A program made the translations under genes and the position numbers. Positions 1 through 7,811 of a stretch of 12,347 nt of DNA are shown piece after piece. The stretch is from assembly GCA_035541775.1 (NCBI GenBank), contig DATKMP010000265.1, forward strand, positions 1 to 12,347, written 5' to 3'. The first letter of the stretch is position 1. Each line of letters begins with the position of its first letter. Below the pieces are notes generated by a model. That model had not been told where the DNA came from and made no database searches. It saw only the letters and a program-made list of their open reading frames with translations. Source of the stretch: DATKMP01 sp035541775 (lineage in GTDB: Bacteria > Bacteroidota > Ignavibacteria > UBA10030).

Positions 1-79
1 TATAGACGTATTGCAGGGTACGTAAAGTTTCCTTATGTGAAAATCGGAGCGCGGAATGGTTCGTGTAAATAGCTATCAT
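1..79 (-). CDS. 5' end of an unidentified protein (possibly YbeY-like), cut by the window edge
   Basis: An ATG at 79-77 opens a frame that stays open for 26 codons to the left edge, beginning MIAIYTNHSALRFSHKET. It starts only 8 nt after the stop codon of the upstream gene, and an AGGAG sequence lies in the last codons of that gene, about 12 nt from the ATG, so the two are probably co-transcribed. The short N-terminus (a beta strand with Ile/Asn, then a predicted helix) is compatible with the start of an endoribonuclease YbeY, but the conserved zinc-binding HxxxHxxGH part lies outside the window. The family guess is therefore weak inference. It could also be a non-coding stretch that happens to be open. 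Confidence 0.4.
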   Translation of the reverse strand, partial: MIAIYTNHSALRFSHKETLRTLQYVY

Positions 80-87
80 CCGCTCAA

Positions 88-579
88 TCAACTCCTCTTG
101 CTCGCGACGCGCTTTTTTGATGTTTGCTTTTGCGGTGGAACGCCCGACGGCGGCAACACGGCTTCTGTCAACGAAAGTGCAATGCCGGACAACATCACTT
201 CAGGACCGAGTTTCGTAAAGTCGCCGGATAAAATTTTTCGATCGACATTTGCGTATAAGGAACATCCACCTTCGCGTTCGATCGTCAAGCCGGATAATTT
301 TCCATTTGCTTCACTGACAAAGGTAATTTCACCTAGCAGCTTGCTGACGACATAGCCCGTACAAAAATGCAATTGAAGATGTGCCGTCGGCGTATAGACA
401 GAAATTAAATTTCCTTTTCGGCTGCCAATATCGATGTTCGAATAAATTTCCAAGGCAAGGCGGCGATGCTGCGGTGCATTGTTCACTTCAAACCGTACGG
501 TTTGTCCCAAGCGCTGCGGTTTCACCTGCAACACGTTCGATAACTTCGTTATATCTTTCGATGTAAATGTAAAATTCAT
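88..579 (-). CDS. Conserved-looking hypothetical protein, 163 aa, basic C-terminal tail
   Basis: I do not recognise this protein. It is an ATG-started frame of 163 residues with no signal peptide and no membrane segment, so it is probably cytoplasmic. Residues 1-145 alternate hydrophobic and polar residues as in a beta-rich fold. The centre contains a Cys-Thr-Gly (73-75) and a Glu-Gly-Gly-Cys (103-106). The last 13 residues (151-163) are Lys/Arg/Ser-rich and probably disordered or nucleic-acid binding. The start codon is preceded by no clear Shine-Dalgarno, but a near-consensus promoter lies 27-55 bases upstream, which supports expression and the chosen ATG. It follows the metallo-hydrolase gene by 57 nt and precedes another gene by 8 nt. 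Codon use resembles its neighbours. The long frame on the opposite strand (56-355) lacks such signals. Confidence 0.7.
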   Translation of the reverse strand: MNFTFTSKDITKLSNVLQVKPQRLGQTVRFEVNNAPQHRRLALEIYSNIDIGSRKGNLISVYTPTAHLQLHFCTGYVVSKLLGEITFVSEANGKLSGLTIEREGGCSLYANVDRKILSGDFTKLGPEVMLSGIALSLTEAVLPPSGVPPQKQTSKKRVASKRS

Positions 580-605
580 GGTTTTCTATCAACTGAACTC
601 ACGCC

Positions 606-634
606 AATATACTTTCTGCATCAATGAATGTCAA
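606..634 (-). promoter_or_regulatory. Near-consensus sigma70-type promoter
   Basis: On the minus strand, TTGACA (634-629) and TATATT (611-606) are separated by exactly 17 nt. The -35 box is perfect and the -10 box matches 5 of 6 if TATAAT is the reference. The predicted transcription start is near 599, giving a leader of about 20 nt before the ATG at 579. The promoter lies just after the stop codon of the metallo-hydrolase gene (637-639). It would let the 163-aa gene and its downstream partner be transcribed independently of the preceding cluster. A 7-bp inverted repeat, CTGAACT (593-599) and AGTTCAG (634-640), brackets it and might be an operator, or chance. Confidence 0.65.
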
Positions 635-636
635 GT

Positions 637-1536
637 TCAGATTATAATGGTTGTATTTTCGATGGCAGCTTCGCACTCGAAGCGATAGCCGCGGCTTTTT
701 ATTTCTTTCTTGCATTTTTTTAAAATATCGTCCACTTTATCGTCGCTATGATTTTGATCGTGATGGAATAAAAATAATTTTTTCACATTTCCTTCTGCAG
801 CAACGCGCAGTGCAAACAAATAATCCGAATGCCCCCATCCAACACGATCCACATATTCTTCCGGCGTGTACGTCGCATCGTAAATCAAAACATCAGCGTG
901 GTGACAAAAATCGAAAATTCGCTGATTGTAATCGCCTGACTGACTTAAAAATTTTTCGATAACTTTTGGTTCAAAATTACTGACCGACGCCGCCACCGCT
1001 TTATCAAATGGCTCACTGTCGCTGATATACACCATTGCTTTTCCCTTGTAATCGATGCGATAGCCCATGGCAAACCCCGGGTGATTGACATAAATCATTT
1101 TAACGACGGCATCGTACACCTTCATTTCGCCTTCATCTTTCACCGGCACAAATTTAATTTTTGCTTTTAAATCATGAAGTTGAACCGGGAAATAAATTCG
1201 GTTCATTTGTTCAGCAATAATTTCACTTAAGGATTTTTCGGGACGTTCTGTGCCAACGATCGTCAATTCGTTCCCGGGAATAAACGCCGGCTTGAAAAAC
1301 GGAAATCCTTGAATGTGATCCCAATGTGGATGCGAAATAAACAAATGCGCTTTGACAGATTCCCCGTTATTGATGAGATCATCGCCAAAACTGCGAATAC
1401 CGGTTCCCGCATCAAAAATAATGAGACGGTCATCATCCAAGCGCAATTCGAGACACGGTGTATTGCCACCATACCGCACGGTATGTTTGCCCGGTGTGGG
1501 TATTGAACCGCGAACGCCCCAGAATGTAAGTTTCAT
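637..1536 (-). CDS. Metallo-beta-lactamase-fold hydrolase (RNase Z / phosphodiesterase-like)
   Basis: A 299-residue MBL-fold enzyme, probably cytoplasmic because it has no signal peptide. The N-terminus MKLTFWGVRGSIPTPG is typical of the MBL branch that includes class II cyclic-nucleotide phosphodiesterase-like and PhnP/RNase Z-like proteins. The metal motif HPHWDH sits at 69-74 (H69, H71, D73, H74), with further likely ligands H152 (NHPG), D173 (SDSE) and the HH at 258-259. The preceding strand carries FDAGTG (41-46). The dinuclear site is therefore complete and the protein should be active, but the substrate (phosphodiester, cyclic nucleotide or RNA) cannot be read from the sequence. The ATG at 1536 was chosen because GGAGG stands 8 nt upstream; an in-frame TTG at 1551 would place that Shine-Dalgarno inside the gene. 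It follows the hexapeptide-protein stop by 15 nt, so it is in the same operon. Confidence 0.9.
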   Translation of the reverse strand: MKLTFWGVRGSIPTPGKHTVRYGGNTPCLELRLDDDRLIIFDAGTGIRSFGDDLINNGESVKAHLFISHPHWDHIQGFPFFKPAFIPGNELTIVGTERPEKSLSEIIAEQMNRIYFPVQLHDLKAKIKFVPVKDEGEMKVYDAVVKMIYVNHPGFAMGYRIDYKGKAMVYISDSEPFDKAVAASVSNFEPKVIEKFLSQSGDYNQRIFDFCHHADVLIYDATYTPEEYVDRVGWGHSDYLFALRVAAEGNVKKLFLFHHDQNHSDDKVDDILKKCKKEIKSRGYRFECEAAIENTTIII

Positions 1537-1551
1537 AGCAGGTTCCTCCAA

Positions 1552-2064
1552 CTATTGTGATCGATACTGTTCAACATATCCAACATAATTGTCTGCTGCT
1601 TGAATTAAAAATAGTTTTTCTTTGTCCGTCAAAGGGCGTTTAATGTTTGCAGGGACACCAGCGGCTAAGACGCCTTCGGGAACAATCATTCCCTCCAAAA
1701 TTACCGCTCCGGCTGCAACCATCGCTCCGCGCTTAACAATTGCCCCATCTAAAATAAGAGAACCCATCCCTATTAAACATCCGTCTTCAATCGTACAGCC
1801 ATGCAAGACGGCATTATGGCCGATGGTGATTCCGTTTCCGATTCGCAGTGGAAATGTTTCTGTTACATGAAGCACCGCATTGTCTTGTACGTTGGTCCGC
1901 ATACCGATGGTAATGTTGTTCACATCGCCGCGCACGACTGCATGGAACCACACACTGCTCTGTTCTCCGATCTCGACGTTGCCAACGAGGGTAGCACCTT
2001 CGGCGACATGAACGGACGGATGAAGCTTCGGGGAAATTCCGTTATATGCAATAAGATTTGCCAT
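1552..2064 (-). CDS. Gamma carbonic anhydrase-like hexapeptide-repeat protein
   Basis: A 170-residue left-handed beta-helix protein of the gamma-carbonic-anhydrase/YrdA/PaaY group, built of hexapeptide repeats (for example V-G-N-V-E-I-G) over residues 20-140. It ends in a C-terminal helix (145-165). The three zinc-ligand histidines are present: H66 (VLHV), H83 (IGHN) and H88 (VLHG). The conserved pairs RGD (45-47) and QD (60-61) that correspond to the Cam active-site Arg/Asp and Gln/Asp are also present. Zinc binding and trimer formation are thus likely; whether it hydrates CO2 or acts on another substrate is open, since many members show no CA activity. I prefer the ATG at 2064, which gives the usual family length and lies 5 nt after the upstream TGA, suggesting coupled re-initiation. 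An in-frame ATG at 2109 would add 15 residues overlapping the upstream gene. Neither start has a strong Shine-Dalgarno. Confidence 0.88.
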   Translation of the reverse strand: MANLIAYNGISPKLHPSVHVAEGATLVGNVEIGEQSSVWFHAVVRGDVNNITIGMRTNVQDNAVLHVTETFPLRIGNGITIGHNAVLHGCTIEDGCLIGMGSLILDGAIVKRGAMVAAGAVILEGMIVPEGVLAAGVPANIKRPLTDKEKLFLIQAADNYVGYVEQYRSQ

Positions 2065-2069
2065 GAAAT

Positions 2070-2903
2070 TCAACGCGCTTGTGGCGGCGTCCATGCATTT
2101 CGTTTCCATTTTGTTAATTCGACGCGCACACTGCCGAGAATCACTTTTAATTTTGCGGTGATCGGAATGCGTGCATCATCGTTACTAAACCAGCCCTCAA
2201 AACCGCCGGTCAATCCAAAGATGCCGGTGAAATCCGCCCGGCCATCCAAATAGACAACATTCACCGGATTCTTGACGGCATCGATTTCTTTTTTCTCGCC
2301 TGTATTTTGAAAATTGATTTCGGTAGTCAATCCTACGGTATCCATGTACGTCGGTACATTTTCTGATTTTTGTTGGTGCACATATTCACGTGCATAAAAA
2401 AAGAGCGATAATCCGTCTTGACAATGCGAGGAAAGGGGAACCGTTTTCTTTTTCTCGGGCCGGAACTCGCCATTGGATAATTTTTTTCCGAATTCATAAT
2501 ACATTTTTTGATTTTCGTAATCGAATTTCATGCGCGTGTATTTGATTCCGCTGCTGCTGCTGTCTTCGCCGAGCCAATAATAGGAAAATACATGTTCATC
2601 CATTTGACTATGAAACTTTACATGCAATTCTTTCAGCCAGCTTAAGGACGGATTCGAATCAATATACGCATTGACGAAATACACATTTCGCCCATTGCGC
2701 ACTTCCATTCCACTAACCTGAAACCGAATGGTGCCAATATTGAAAAATGCATAGTGAACGCTGTACTCGATTTCTTCTCCGACCTGCAGCACATGCTGTG
2801 GTTCAGAAACAACGGCAGATGCCGCATCATTCTGTTGATGACTTTCAGCAAAACCGTACACACAACATAACATCCAACAAACGAAACTTACCAATTTTTT
2901 CAT
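2070..2903 (-). CDS. Exported DUF3108 family protein
   Basis: A 277-residue protein with a clear Sec signal peptide: Lys-Lys at 2-3, a hydrophobic core (4-18) and a probable cleavage site after Gly-Phe-Ala (17-19). The mature part opens with LQVGEEIEYSVHYAFFNIG (39-57), the hallmark start of DUF3108 domains. It ends with a GG-FEGWFS-DD-ARIPI segment (233-248) and IxLGSVxxEL-type strands, also typical. The family is beta-rich, periplasmic or envelope-associated, and of unknown function. The ATG at 2903 is chosen because GGA lies 7 nt upstream and it directly begins the signal peptide; an in-frame GTG at 2915 is less likely. It begins 15 nt after the ctpA-type protease stop, so the two are probably co-transcribed, which fits an envelope role. 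Assignment to the family is firm; the biological role is unknown. Confidence 0.85.
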   Translation of the reverse strand: MKKLVSFVCWMLCCVYGFAESHQQNDAASAVVSEPQHVLQVGEEIEYSVHYAFFNIGTIRFQVSGMEVRNGRNVYFVNAYIDSNPSLSWLKELHVKFHSQMDEHVFSYYWLGEDSSSSGIKYTRMKFDYENQKMYYEFGKKLSNGEFRPEKKKTVPLSSHCQDGLSLFFYAREYVHQQKSENVPTYMDTVGLTTEINFQNTGEKKEIDAVKNPVNVVYLDGRADFTGIFGLTGGFEGWFSNDDARIPITAKLKVILGSVRVELTKWKRNAWTPPQAR

Positions 2904-2918
2904 TAAAAATTCCACGCC

Positions 2919-4547
2919 TCACTTTAACTTTGCAATCTTCTCTGCTTCCGGAAAGAGCGTAATCGCTTTTTGAATTTGTTCATCGACGTCAGCAATGACG
3001 GAAATGTATCCTTCCAATCCGAAAAACATTTCCGCAACCTGCGCTTTCAAGAAAGCTTTGATCAAGGATAAATCTTTTTGGAATTCTTTTTCTTCGATCT
3101 TCACTTCCTTCTGTTCAATGAACGACCTAAAATTCGATAACAGCGCATCCGAAATTTGAAAATCACTTTTGAACCGCTTTAAATCCGTTCCGTATTTTTT
3201 GCGCAGTGAAATCCCTTCTCCTTCCAAATACGATTTCACGTAATCATAGAACAAATTGCGCCGCCGGATTGTTTGGACTAATCCGGTTACACTGCCGGAC
3301 TTCACGATATAATCCGGCGTAATGCCACCGCCCCCGAGGACTTTTCGTCCATCGGCTGTTTTGAAAACAGGAATGGTCGAATCTGCTTTGGCATCATGCG
3401 AGTGTTCTAGATTTTCTCCTTCCTGCTCGTTGCGCTGAAATGCTTCCATCTGATATTCATCTTTATCTTTTCCTTGATACGAACGTTGTATAAGTCGGCC
3501 GCTCGGCGTATAATAACGTGCAACGGTCAAACGAAACGCCGAACCATCCGGCAACGGCCATTGCCGTTGCACCAATCCTTTGCCGAACGTCGTTTCGCCG
3601 ACAATCAACCCGCGATCCCAATCTTGAATCGCGCCAGAAACAATTTCACTCGCACTCGCGGTCGCATTGTTGACGAGAATGATTAAGGGAAGTTTTTCGT
3701 ACGGATCGCCGCTCTGTGCATAATACGCTTCTTCAAATTCCGGCTTCCGCGCTTTGGTGTACACAATTTTATGCGGATTGGCTTTTGTACCTCCGTCTAA
3801 AAATTGATCGGCCATGCGATAGGCTTCTTCCAGATATCCGCCGCCGTTATCACGCAAATCGAGTACCAGTCGCGACATGCCCTGCGATTTTAATTTCTGG
3901 AGCGCTTGTTCCAATTCCGTGTGCGTTGTTTCTTTGAATTGATTCACGCGCACGTACCCAATTTCACTTGTCAACATAAAGGCAGCATCAATACTTGTAA
4001 TAGAAATTTCATCACGAATGATTTCAAAATCTAATAATTCTTTTACGCCGGGGCGAACGATGGTCACTTTTACTTTCGTTCCTTTGGTGCCGCGTAAGTG
4101 CTTCATCACCTGCTGATCGGTCCATTTCACCGACGACGTATCGTCGATTTTCACAATTCTGTCGTTCGATAAAATTCCCAGCCGCGCGGACGGTCCGCCA
4201 GCAATCGGTTCGATGACGGTAATCGTATCGCTGATAATGCGGAATGAAATTCCCACACCTTCAAATTTTCCTTTAAATTCTTCCTGTACTTTTTCAAATT
4301 GTTTGGCGGGAATATAGACAGAGTGCGGATCGAGCGTGTTAAGCATGCCTTCAATTCCGGCTTCTGTCATCTTCGAGATGTTCACTTCATCGACGTAACT
4401 TTTTTCTGCCGTACTGAGCACTTGATTGAATTTACTCAACTGCGTATAAATATCATCAGCAGAGACTAATTTTTGAATTTCCATGCCGGCAAATATACAA
4501 ATCAGGGCAAGTGCTGCTGCCGTTGCAATTGAAAATCTCTTCTTCAT
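2919..4547 (-). CDS. ctpA: S41 family carboxy-terminal processing peptidase (CtpA-like)
   Basis: A 542-residue C-terminal processing protease. Residues 1-30 form a signal peptide or N-terminal membrane anchor (Lys-Lys-Arg, then a hydrophobic stretch 6-22), so it acts outside the cytoplasmic membrane. A PDZ domain spans about 90-175, with the carboxylate-binding GVGISF at 98-103. The S41 protease core follows (about 190-350) with LVLDLRDNGGG (227-237). The Ser/Lys/Gln catalytic set is complete: Ser298 in ATASASEI, and Lys323 and Gln327 in FGKGLVQ. The 25-residue Ser-Lys spacing matches CtpB-type enzymes. The tail (430-542) is charged and helical, longer than in minimal Ctp enzymes. The ATG at 4547 has AAGGA 7 nt upstream; the longer frame back to 4595 lacks this and would bury the signal peptide. 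It heads the DUF3108/carbonic-anhydrase-like/MBL group. Likely role: trimming or degrading envelope proteins. Confidence 0.93.
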   Translation of the reverse strand: MKKRFSIATAAALALICIFAGMEIQKLVSADDIYTQLSKFNQVLSTAEKSYVDEVNISKMTEAGIEGMLNTLDPHSVYIPAKQFEKVQEEFKGKFEGVGISFRIISDTITVIEPIAGGPSARLGILSNDRIVKIDDTSSVKWTDQQVMKHLRGTKGTKVKVTIVRPGVKELLDFEIIRDEISITSIDAAFMLTSEIGYVRVNQFKETTHTELEQALQKLKSQGMSRLVLDLRDNGGGYLEEAYRMADQFLDGGTKANPHKIVYTKARKPEFEEAYYAQSGDPYEKLPLIILVNNATASASEIVSGAIQDWDRGLIVGETTFGKGLVQRQWPLPDGSAFRLTVARYYTPSGRLIQRSYQGKDKDEYQMEAFQRNEQEGENLEHSHDAKADSTIPVFKTADGRKVLGGGGITPDYIVKSGSVTGLVQTIRRRNLFYDYVKSYLEGEGISLRKKYGTDLKRFKSDFQISDALLSNFRSFIEQKEVKIEEKEFQKDLSLIKAFLKAQVAEMFFGLEGYISVIADVDEQIQKAITLFPEAEKIAKLK

Positions 4548-4646
4548 AAAAATTTCCTTTTGAAATCGATCTTTAATGTTTATCCACGTGCTCACGTTTT
4601 TTAACGATTGAACATCTTTTTAAGTATTACGAATTCCATTCTTTCC

Positions 4647-4674
4647 AAGTTACGCGAAATCGATAGAAAAGCAA
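4647..4674 (-). promoter_or_regulatory. Weak candidate promoter upstream of the S41 protease gene
   Basis: The 187-base gap between lysS and the protease gene holds TTGCTT (4674-4669) and TAACTT (4652-4647), 16 nt apart on the minus strand, with a TAATAC a little further down (4629-4624). No convincing rho-independent terminator is visible after lysS: an imperfect GGTGT...ACACC hairpin near 4677-4702 has no T-run. Gap size argues that transcription may restart here, but the boxes are poor matches. Confidence 0.3.
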
Positions 4675-4734
4675 GTTTCGGTGTGTGAGTACAGATACAC
4701 CATGCCAGCTTTTGATCGAGTGAAATATTCGTCC

Positions 4735-6261
4735 TTATTTTTCCGGCTTCATTTGCGGAAAAAAGACGACGTCGCGTATCGATTCCTGATTGGTCAACAA
4801 CATCGTCAATCGGTCGATGCCGATGCCAAGTCCGGCCGTTGGCGGCATACCGTATTCCAGCGCGCGCAGAAAATCTTCATCCAACACCTGAGCTTCTTCA
4901 TCGCCTCGGTCGCGCAATTTCATTTGCTCTTCAAAGCGTGCACGCTGATCTAACGGATCGTTCAATTCTGAAAAGGCATTGCATAATTCTTTACCGTTCA
5001 CAATTGCTTCAAAGCGTTCCACCAATCCTTGTTCCGAACGATGTTTCTTCGCCAGCGGCGACATTTCTAACGGATAGTCGGTGATGAAGGTCGGTTGAAT
5101 TAAATTCGGTTCCACCTTCGCTCCAAAAATTTCGTCGATGATTCCGCCGGAACCGATTTTAGGATCGAGATCGACATCCAATTCTTTTGCAACCGCGCGT
5201 AATTCTTCTTCCGTTTTACCGCGTAAATCTTTTCCGGTAAATTCTTTAATGACATCAAACATCGAAATGCGTTTCCACGGCGGAGTGAAATCGATCACAT
5301 TGGCACCGACAGTAGCTTTCGGCGAACCGTTCACAGCCGTTGCCGCAGATGAAACGATTTCTTCCACTAACTTCATCATCCATTGATAATCATGATACGC
5401 AACATATAACTCCATCATCGTAAATTCCGGATTGTGCGTGCGATCCATTCCTTCATTGCGAAAGTCTTTGGAGATTTCATACACACCATCGTATCCGCCG
5501 ACGATCAATCGTTTCAAATATAATTCATCCGCAATGCGAAGATAAAAATCGAAATCCAATGCATTGTGATGCGTGATGAACGGACGCGCAGACGCGCCGC
5601 CGTAAATCGGCTGCAAGACCGGTGTTTCGACCTCTAAGTATCCTCGCTCATCGAAATATTTTCTGATTGTACTGATAATTTTTGCGCGCTTCACAAATAC
5701 GTCGCGAACATCTTTATTGACGACCAGATCGATGTACCGCTGCCGATATCGAGTTTCTTTATCCGACAACGGATCAAAGGTCACTTTATTTCCCTGCTCG
5801 TCGATTTTTTCTTTTACCACCGGCAAAGGCCGAATCGATTTTGAAAGAAGAACCAATTGCTGTGCATGGACAGAAACCTCGCCCATCTTCGTCCGAAATA
5901 CAAATCCCTTCACACCGATGATGTCGCCGATATCCAACAACTTGAACACATCGTACGCAGCGCCGATATCGTCTTTGCGCAAATAAACTTGAATCCTTCC
6001 TTGTGCATCCTGAACGTGACAAAATGACGCTTTCCCCATTCTTCGAAGCGATAAAATTCTTCCGGCAATCGAAACGATTCGCTGAGGCGCATCGTCCTTA
6101 AACGATTCGACGATTTCTGTTGAAACGGCGCTCCGTTCAAATTCGTACGGATATGGATTTACGCCAAGTTTTTTTAATTGTTCAAGCTCTTCTCTGCGTC
6201 TCAACATCAACACGTTGAGATCGTCATGTTCTTCTGCTATTATTTTTTTTTCATCAGCCAT
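4735..6261 (-). CDS. lysS: Lysyl-tRNA synthetase, class II
   Basis: A 508-residue class IIb aminoacyl-tRNA synthetase that charges tRNA-Lys with lysine in the cytoplasm. The order is: an N-terminal helix (10-35), an OB-fold anticodon-binding domain (about 62-140), and the catalytic domain from about 170. RYRQRYIDLVVN (171-182) and the GGASARPFITHHNALD region (221-236) are diagnostic of LysRS. Motif 2 is FRNEGMDRTHNPEF (267-280) and motif 3 is GLGIGIDRL (477-485), so the active site is complete. A short spacer (about 149-168) between the OB fold and the catalytic domain replaces the proteobacterial KWHGL-type link and resembles Bacteroidota/Chlorobi enzymes as I know them. The ATG at 6261 gives a standard N-terminus; its ribosome site (AAGAA) is weak. 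It follows malQ by 31 nt and is probably the last gene of the long right-hand operon. Length is normal for the family. Confidence 0.97.
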   Translation of the reverse strand: MADEKKIIAEEHDDLNVLMLRRREELEQLKKLGVNPYPYEFERSAVSTEIVESFKDDAPQRIVSIAGRILSLRRMGKASFCHVQDAQGRIQVYLRKDDIGAAYDVFKLLDIGDIIGVKGFVFRTKMGEVSVHAQQLVLLSKSIRPLPVVKEKIDEQGNKVTFDPLSDKETRYRQRYIDLVVNKDVRDVFVKRAKIISTIRKYFDERGYLEVETPVLQPIYGGASARPFITHHNALDFDFYLRIADELYLKRLIVGGYDGVYEISKDFRNEGMDRTHNPEFTMMELYVAYHDYQWMMKLVEEIVSSAATAVNGSPKATVGANVIDFTPPWKRISMFDVIKEFTGKDLRGKTEEELRAVAKELDVDLDPKIGSGGIIDEIFGAKVEPNLIQPTFITDYPLEMSPLAKKHRSEQGLVERFEAIVNGKELCNAFSELNDPLDQRARFEEQMKLRDRGDEEAQVLDEDFLRALEYGMPPTAGLGIGIDRLTMLLTNQESIRDVVFFPQMKPEK

Positions 6262-6292
6262 AGTTGTTCTTATTTTTCAATACCTTAGATTG

Positions 6293-7807
6293 TTATATCA
6301 AATGAAGTTTGTCGTCCTTACAACGATCGTACAAAGCTGTTAATTCATACAATCGCTTTGCCGGATCATCACCGAGTTGATCCCAAGTAAATCGCCAATC
6401 CCAGTTTTCGTCAATCGTGCCGGGATAGTTCATTCTACCTTCGGAGCCCAATCCCATCACATCCTGAAAGGGAATGATTGCTACATCTGCAACCGATTGC
6501 AGCGCCAGTTTGATTAAATCCCAGTGCATTTCATGTCCGTCAGTTTTGCAGTATCGACGGACAAAATCTCGTTCGTGTTCAGATGCTTTTTCGTACCAGC
6601 CGCGCGTTGTATCATTATCATGCGTGCCGGTATAGACAACGCAATTCGTTTCGTAGCGATGCGGCAAGTAATCGTTTTTGGGATTTCCGTTGAACGCAAA
6701 GTGCAAAACTTTCATTCCGGGGAATTCTAATTTCTCGCGCAATGCTGTGACTTCTTTGGTAATAATGCCAAGGTCTTCGGCGACAATAGAAAGTTCAGGC
6801 AAGGAACGCTGAATGATTTTAAAAAAATCTTCTCCGGGACCTTTGACCCATTTCCCTTTCACGGCCGTTTCTTCTTCAGCGGGAATTTCCCAGTACGATT
6901 CGAAACCGCGAAAATGATCGATGCGAATCGCATCAAACAATTCAAACATTTTTCTGAAACGTTCGATCCACCATGCATACCGATTTTTTTTCATCACATC
7001 CCAGCGATACAATGGATTGCCCCATCGCTGTCCGGTTGCGCTAAAATAATCCGGTGGTACACCGGCAACAGCCGTCGGCTCGCCATGGTTATCTAACAAA
7101 AACTGTTCAGGATTAGCCCACACTTCGGCACTGTGATATGCAACGAAGAACGGAATATCGCCGAGCAATCGTACATCGCGCTCATGCGCATATTTTTTTA
7201 ACGCATTCCATTGCCGTGAAAAACACCATTGAATAAATTTATGAAGTTGAACCGTCGCTGCATGTTTTTTTGCAGCTTCTTCCAATGCGTTGGGCTTGCG
7301 CGACACCAAATCCTGATTCCACGTCGTCCACTCATGGTTTTTGTATTCTTGATTGATGGATTGGAACAAAGCATAATCGTGAAGCCAGAGTTTTTCTTGT
7401 TCACAAAATTTTTCAAAATCTGAATGATCTTCTTTTGTACCATCGATAAAAAATCGTTCCGATGCTTTTTTCAAAAGCTTCATCCGAAACGAGGTGGTTT
7501 TAGAAAAATCAATCCGATGCTGGTTCTCAACTTGCAACGGCAACACTTCTTGCTCGCGGAGCCAGTTGCGCCGCTGCAATTCTTGAAGATCGACGAGCAA
7601 TGGATTTCCCGCAAACGCCGAAAGCCCCATATAGGGCGAGTTCGCCATGCCTGCCGGGCCAAGCGGCAGCATTTGCCATAAAGTTTGTCCTGCCATTCTT
7701 AACCAATCCACAAAATGATAGGACGATGCACCAAGATCGCCCGAACCGAATGGCCCCGGTAACGAAGTCGGATGCAACAAAATGCCGCTGCTTCGTGAAA
7801 ATTTCAT
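6293..7807 (-). CDS. malQ: 4-alpha-glucanotransferase (amylomaltase)
   Basis: A 504-residue GH77 enzyme that transfers alpha-1,4-glucan segments between maltodextrins in the cytoplasm, used in maltose and glycogen metabolism. The N-terminus with SSGILLHPTSLPGPFG (6-21) and the SPY (57-59) block are characteristic. The catalytic residues are all present: nucleophile Asp297 in RIDHFRG (295-301), acid/base Glu344 in VAEDLG (342-347), and Asp397 in TGTHDNDT (393-400). The substrate-loop segment PPDYFSATGQRWGNPLY is at 251-267. The length matches the short bacterial (Thermus-type) amylomaltases, without the N-terminal carbohydrate-binding domains of E. coli MalQ. The ATG at 7807 has GGGGA 9 nt upstream and lies 4 nt after the pseudouridine synthase stop, implying translational coupling. 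Its position between rRNA-modification and tRNA-charging genes appears to be operon packing; no functional link is visible. Confidence 0.97.
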   Translation of the reverse strand: MKFSRSSGILLHPTSLPGPFGSGDLGASSYHFVDWLRMAGQTLWQMLPLGPAGMANSPYMGLSAFAGNPLLVDLQELQRRNWLREQEVLPLQVENQHRIDFSKTTSFRMKLLKKASERFFIDGTKEDHSDFEKFCEQEKLWLHDYALFQSINQEYKNHEWTTWNQDLVSRKPNALEEAAKKHAATVQLHKFIQWCFSRQWNALKKYAHERDVRLLGDIPFFVAYHSAEVWANPEQFLLDNHGEPTAVAGVPPDYFSATGQRWGNPLYRWDVMKKNRYAWWIERFRKMFELFDAIRIDHFRGFESYWEIPAEEETAVKGKWVKGPGEDFFKIIQRSLPELSIVAEDLGIITKEVTALREKLEFPGMKVLHFAFNGNPKNDYLPHRYETNCVVYTGTHDNDTTRGWYEKASEHERDFVRRYCKTDGHEMHWDLIKLALQSVADVAIIPFQDVMGLGSEGRMNYPGTIDENWDWRFTWDQLGDDPAKRLYELTALYDRCKDDKLHLI

Positions 7808-7811
7808 GCGG

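Noticed and set aside
637..1551. Metallo-hydrolase start at the in-frame TTG at 1551
   Set aside because: The GGAGG ribosome site overlaps codons 1-3 of that version and is correctly spaced for the ATG at 1536.
1801..2253. 150-codon open frame on the plus strand opposite the gamma-carbonic-anhydrase-like and DUF3108 genes
   Set aside because: Both minus-strand genes show clear family motifs with complete catalytic or signature residues, and the plus-strand product has no recognisable domain.
4605..4625. ACGT...ACGT inverted repeat with a T-run on the plus strand upstream of the protease gene, as a terminator
   Set aside because: The stem is only 4 bp and the T-run is on the strand without genes. 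On the transcribed strand it is preceded by A residues and does not form a terminator.
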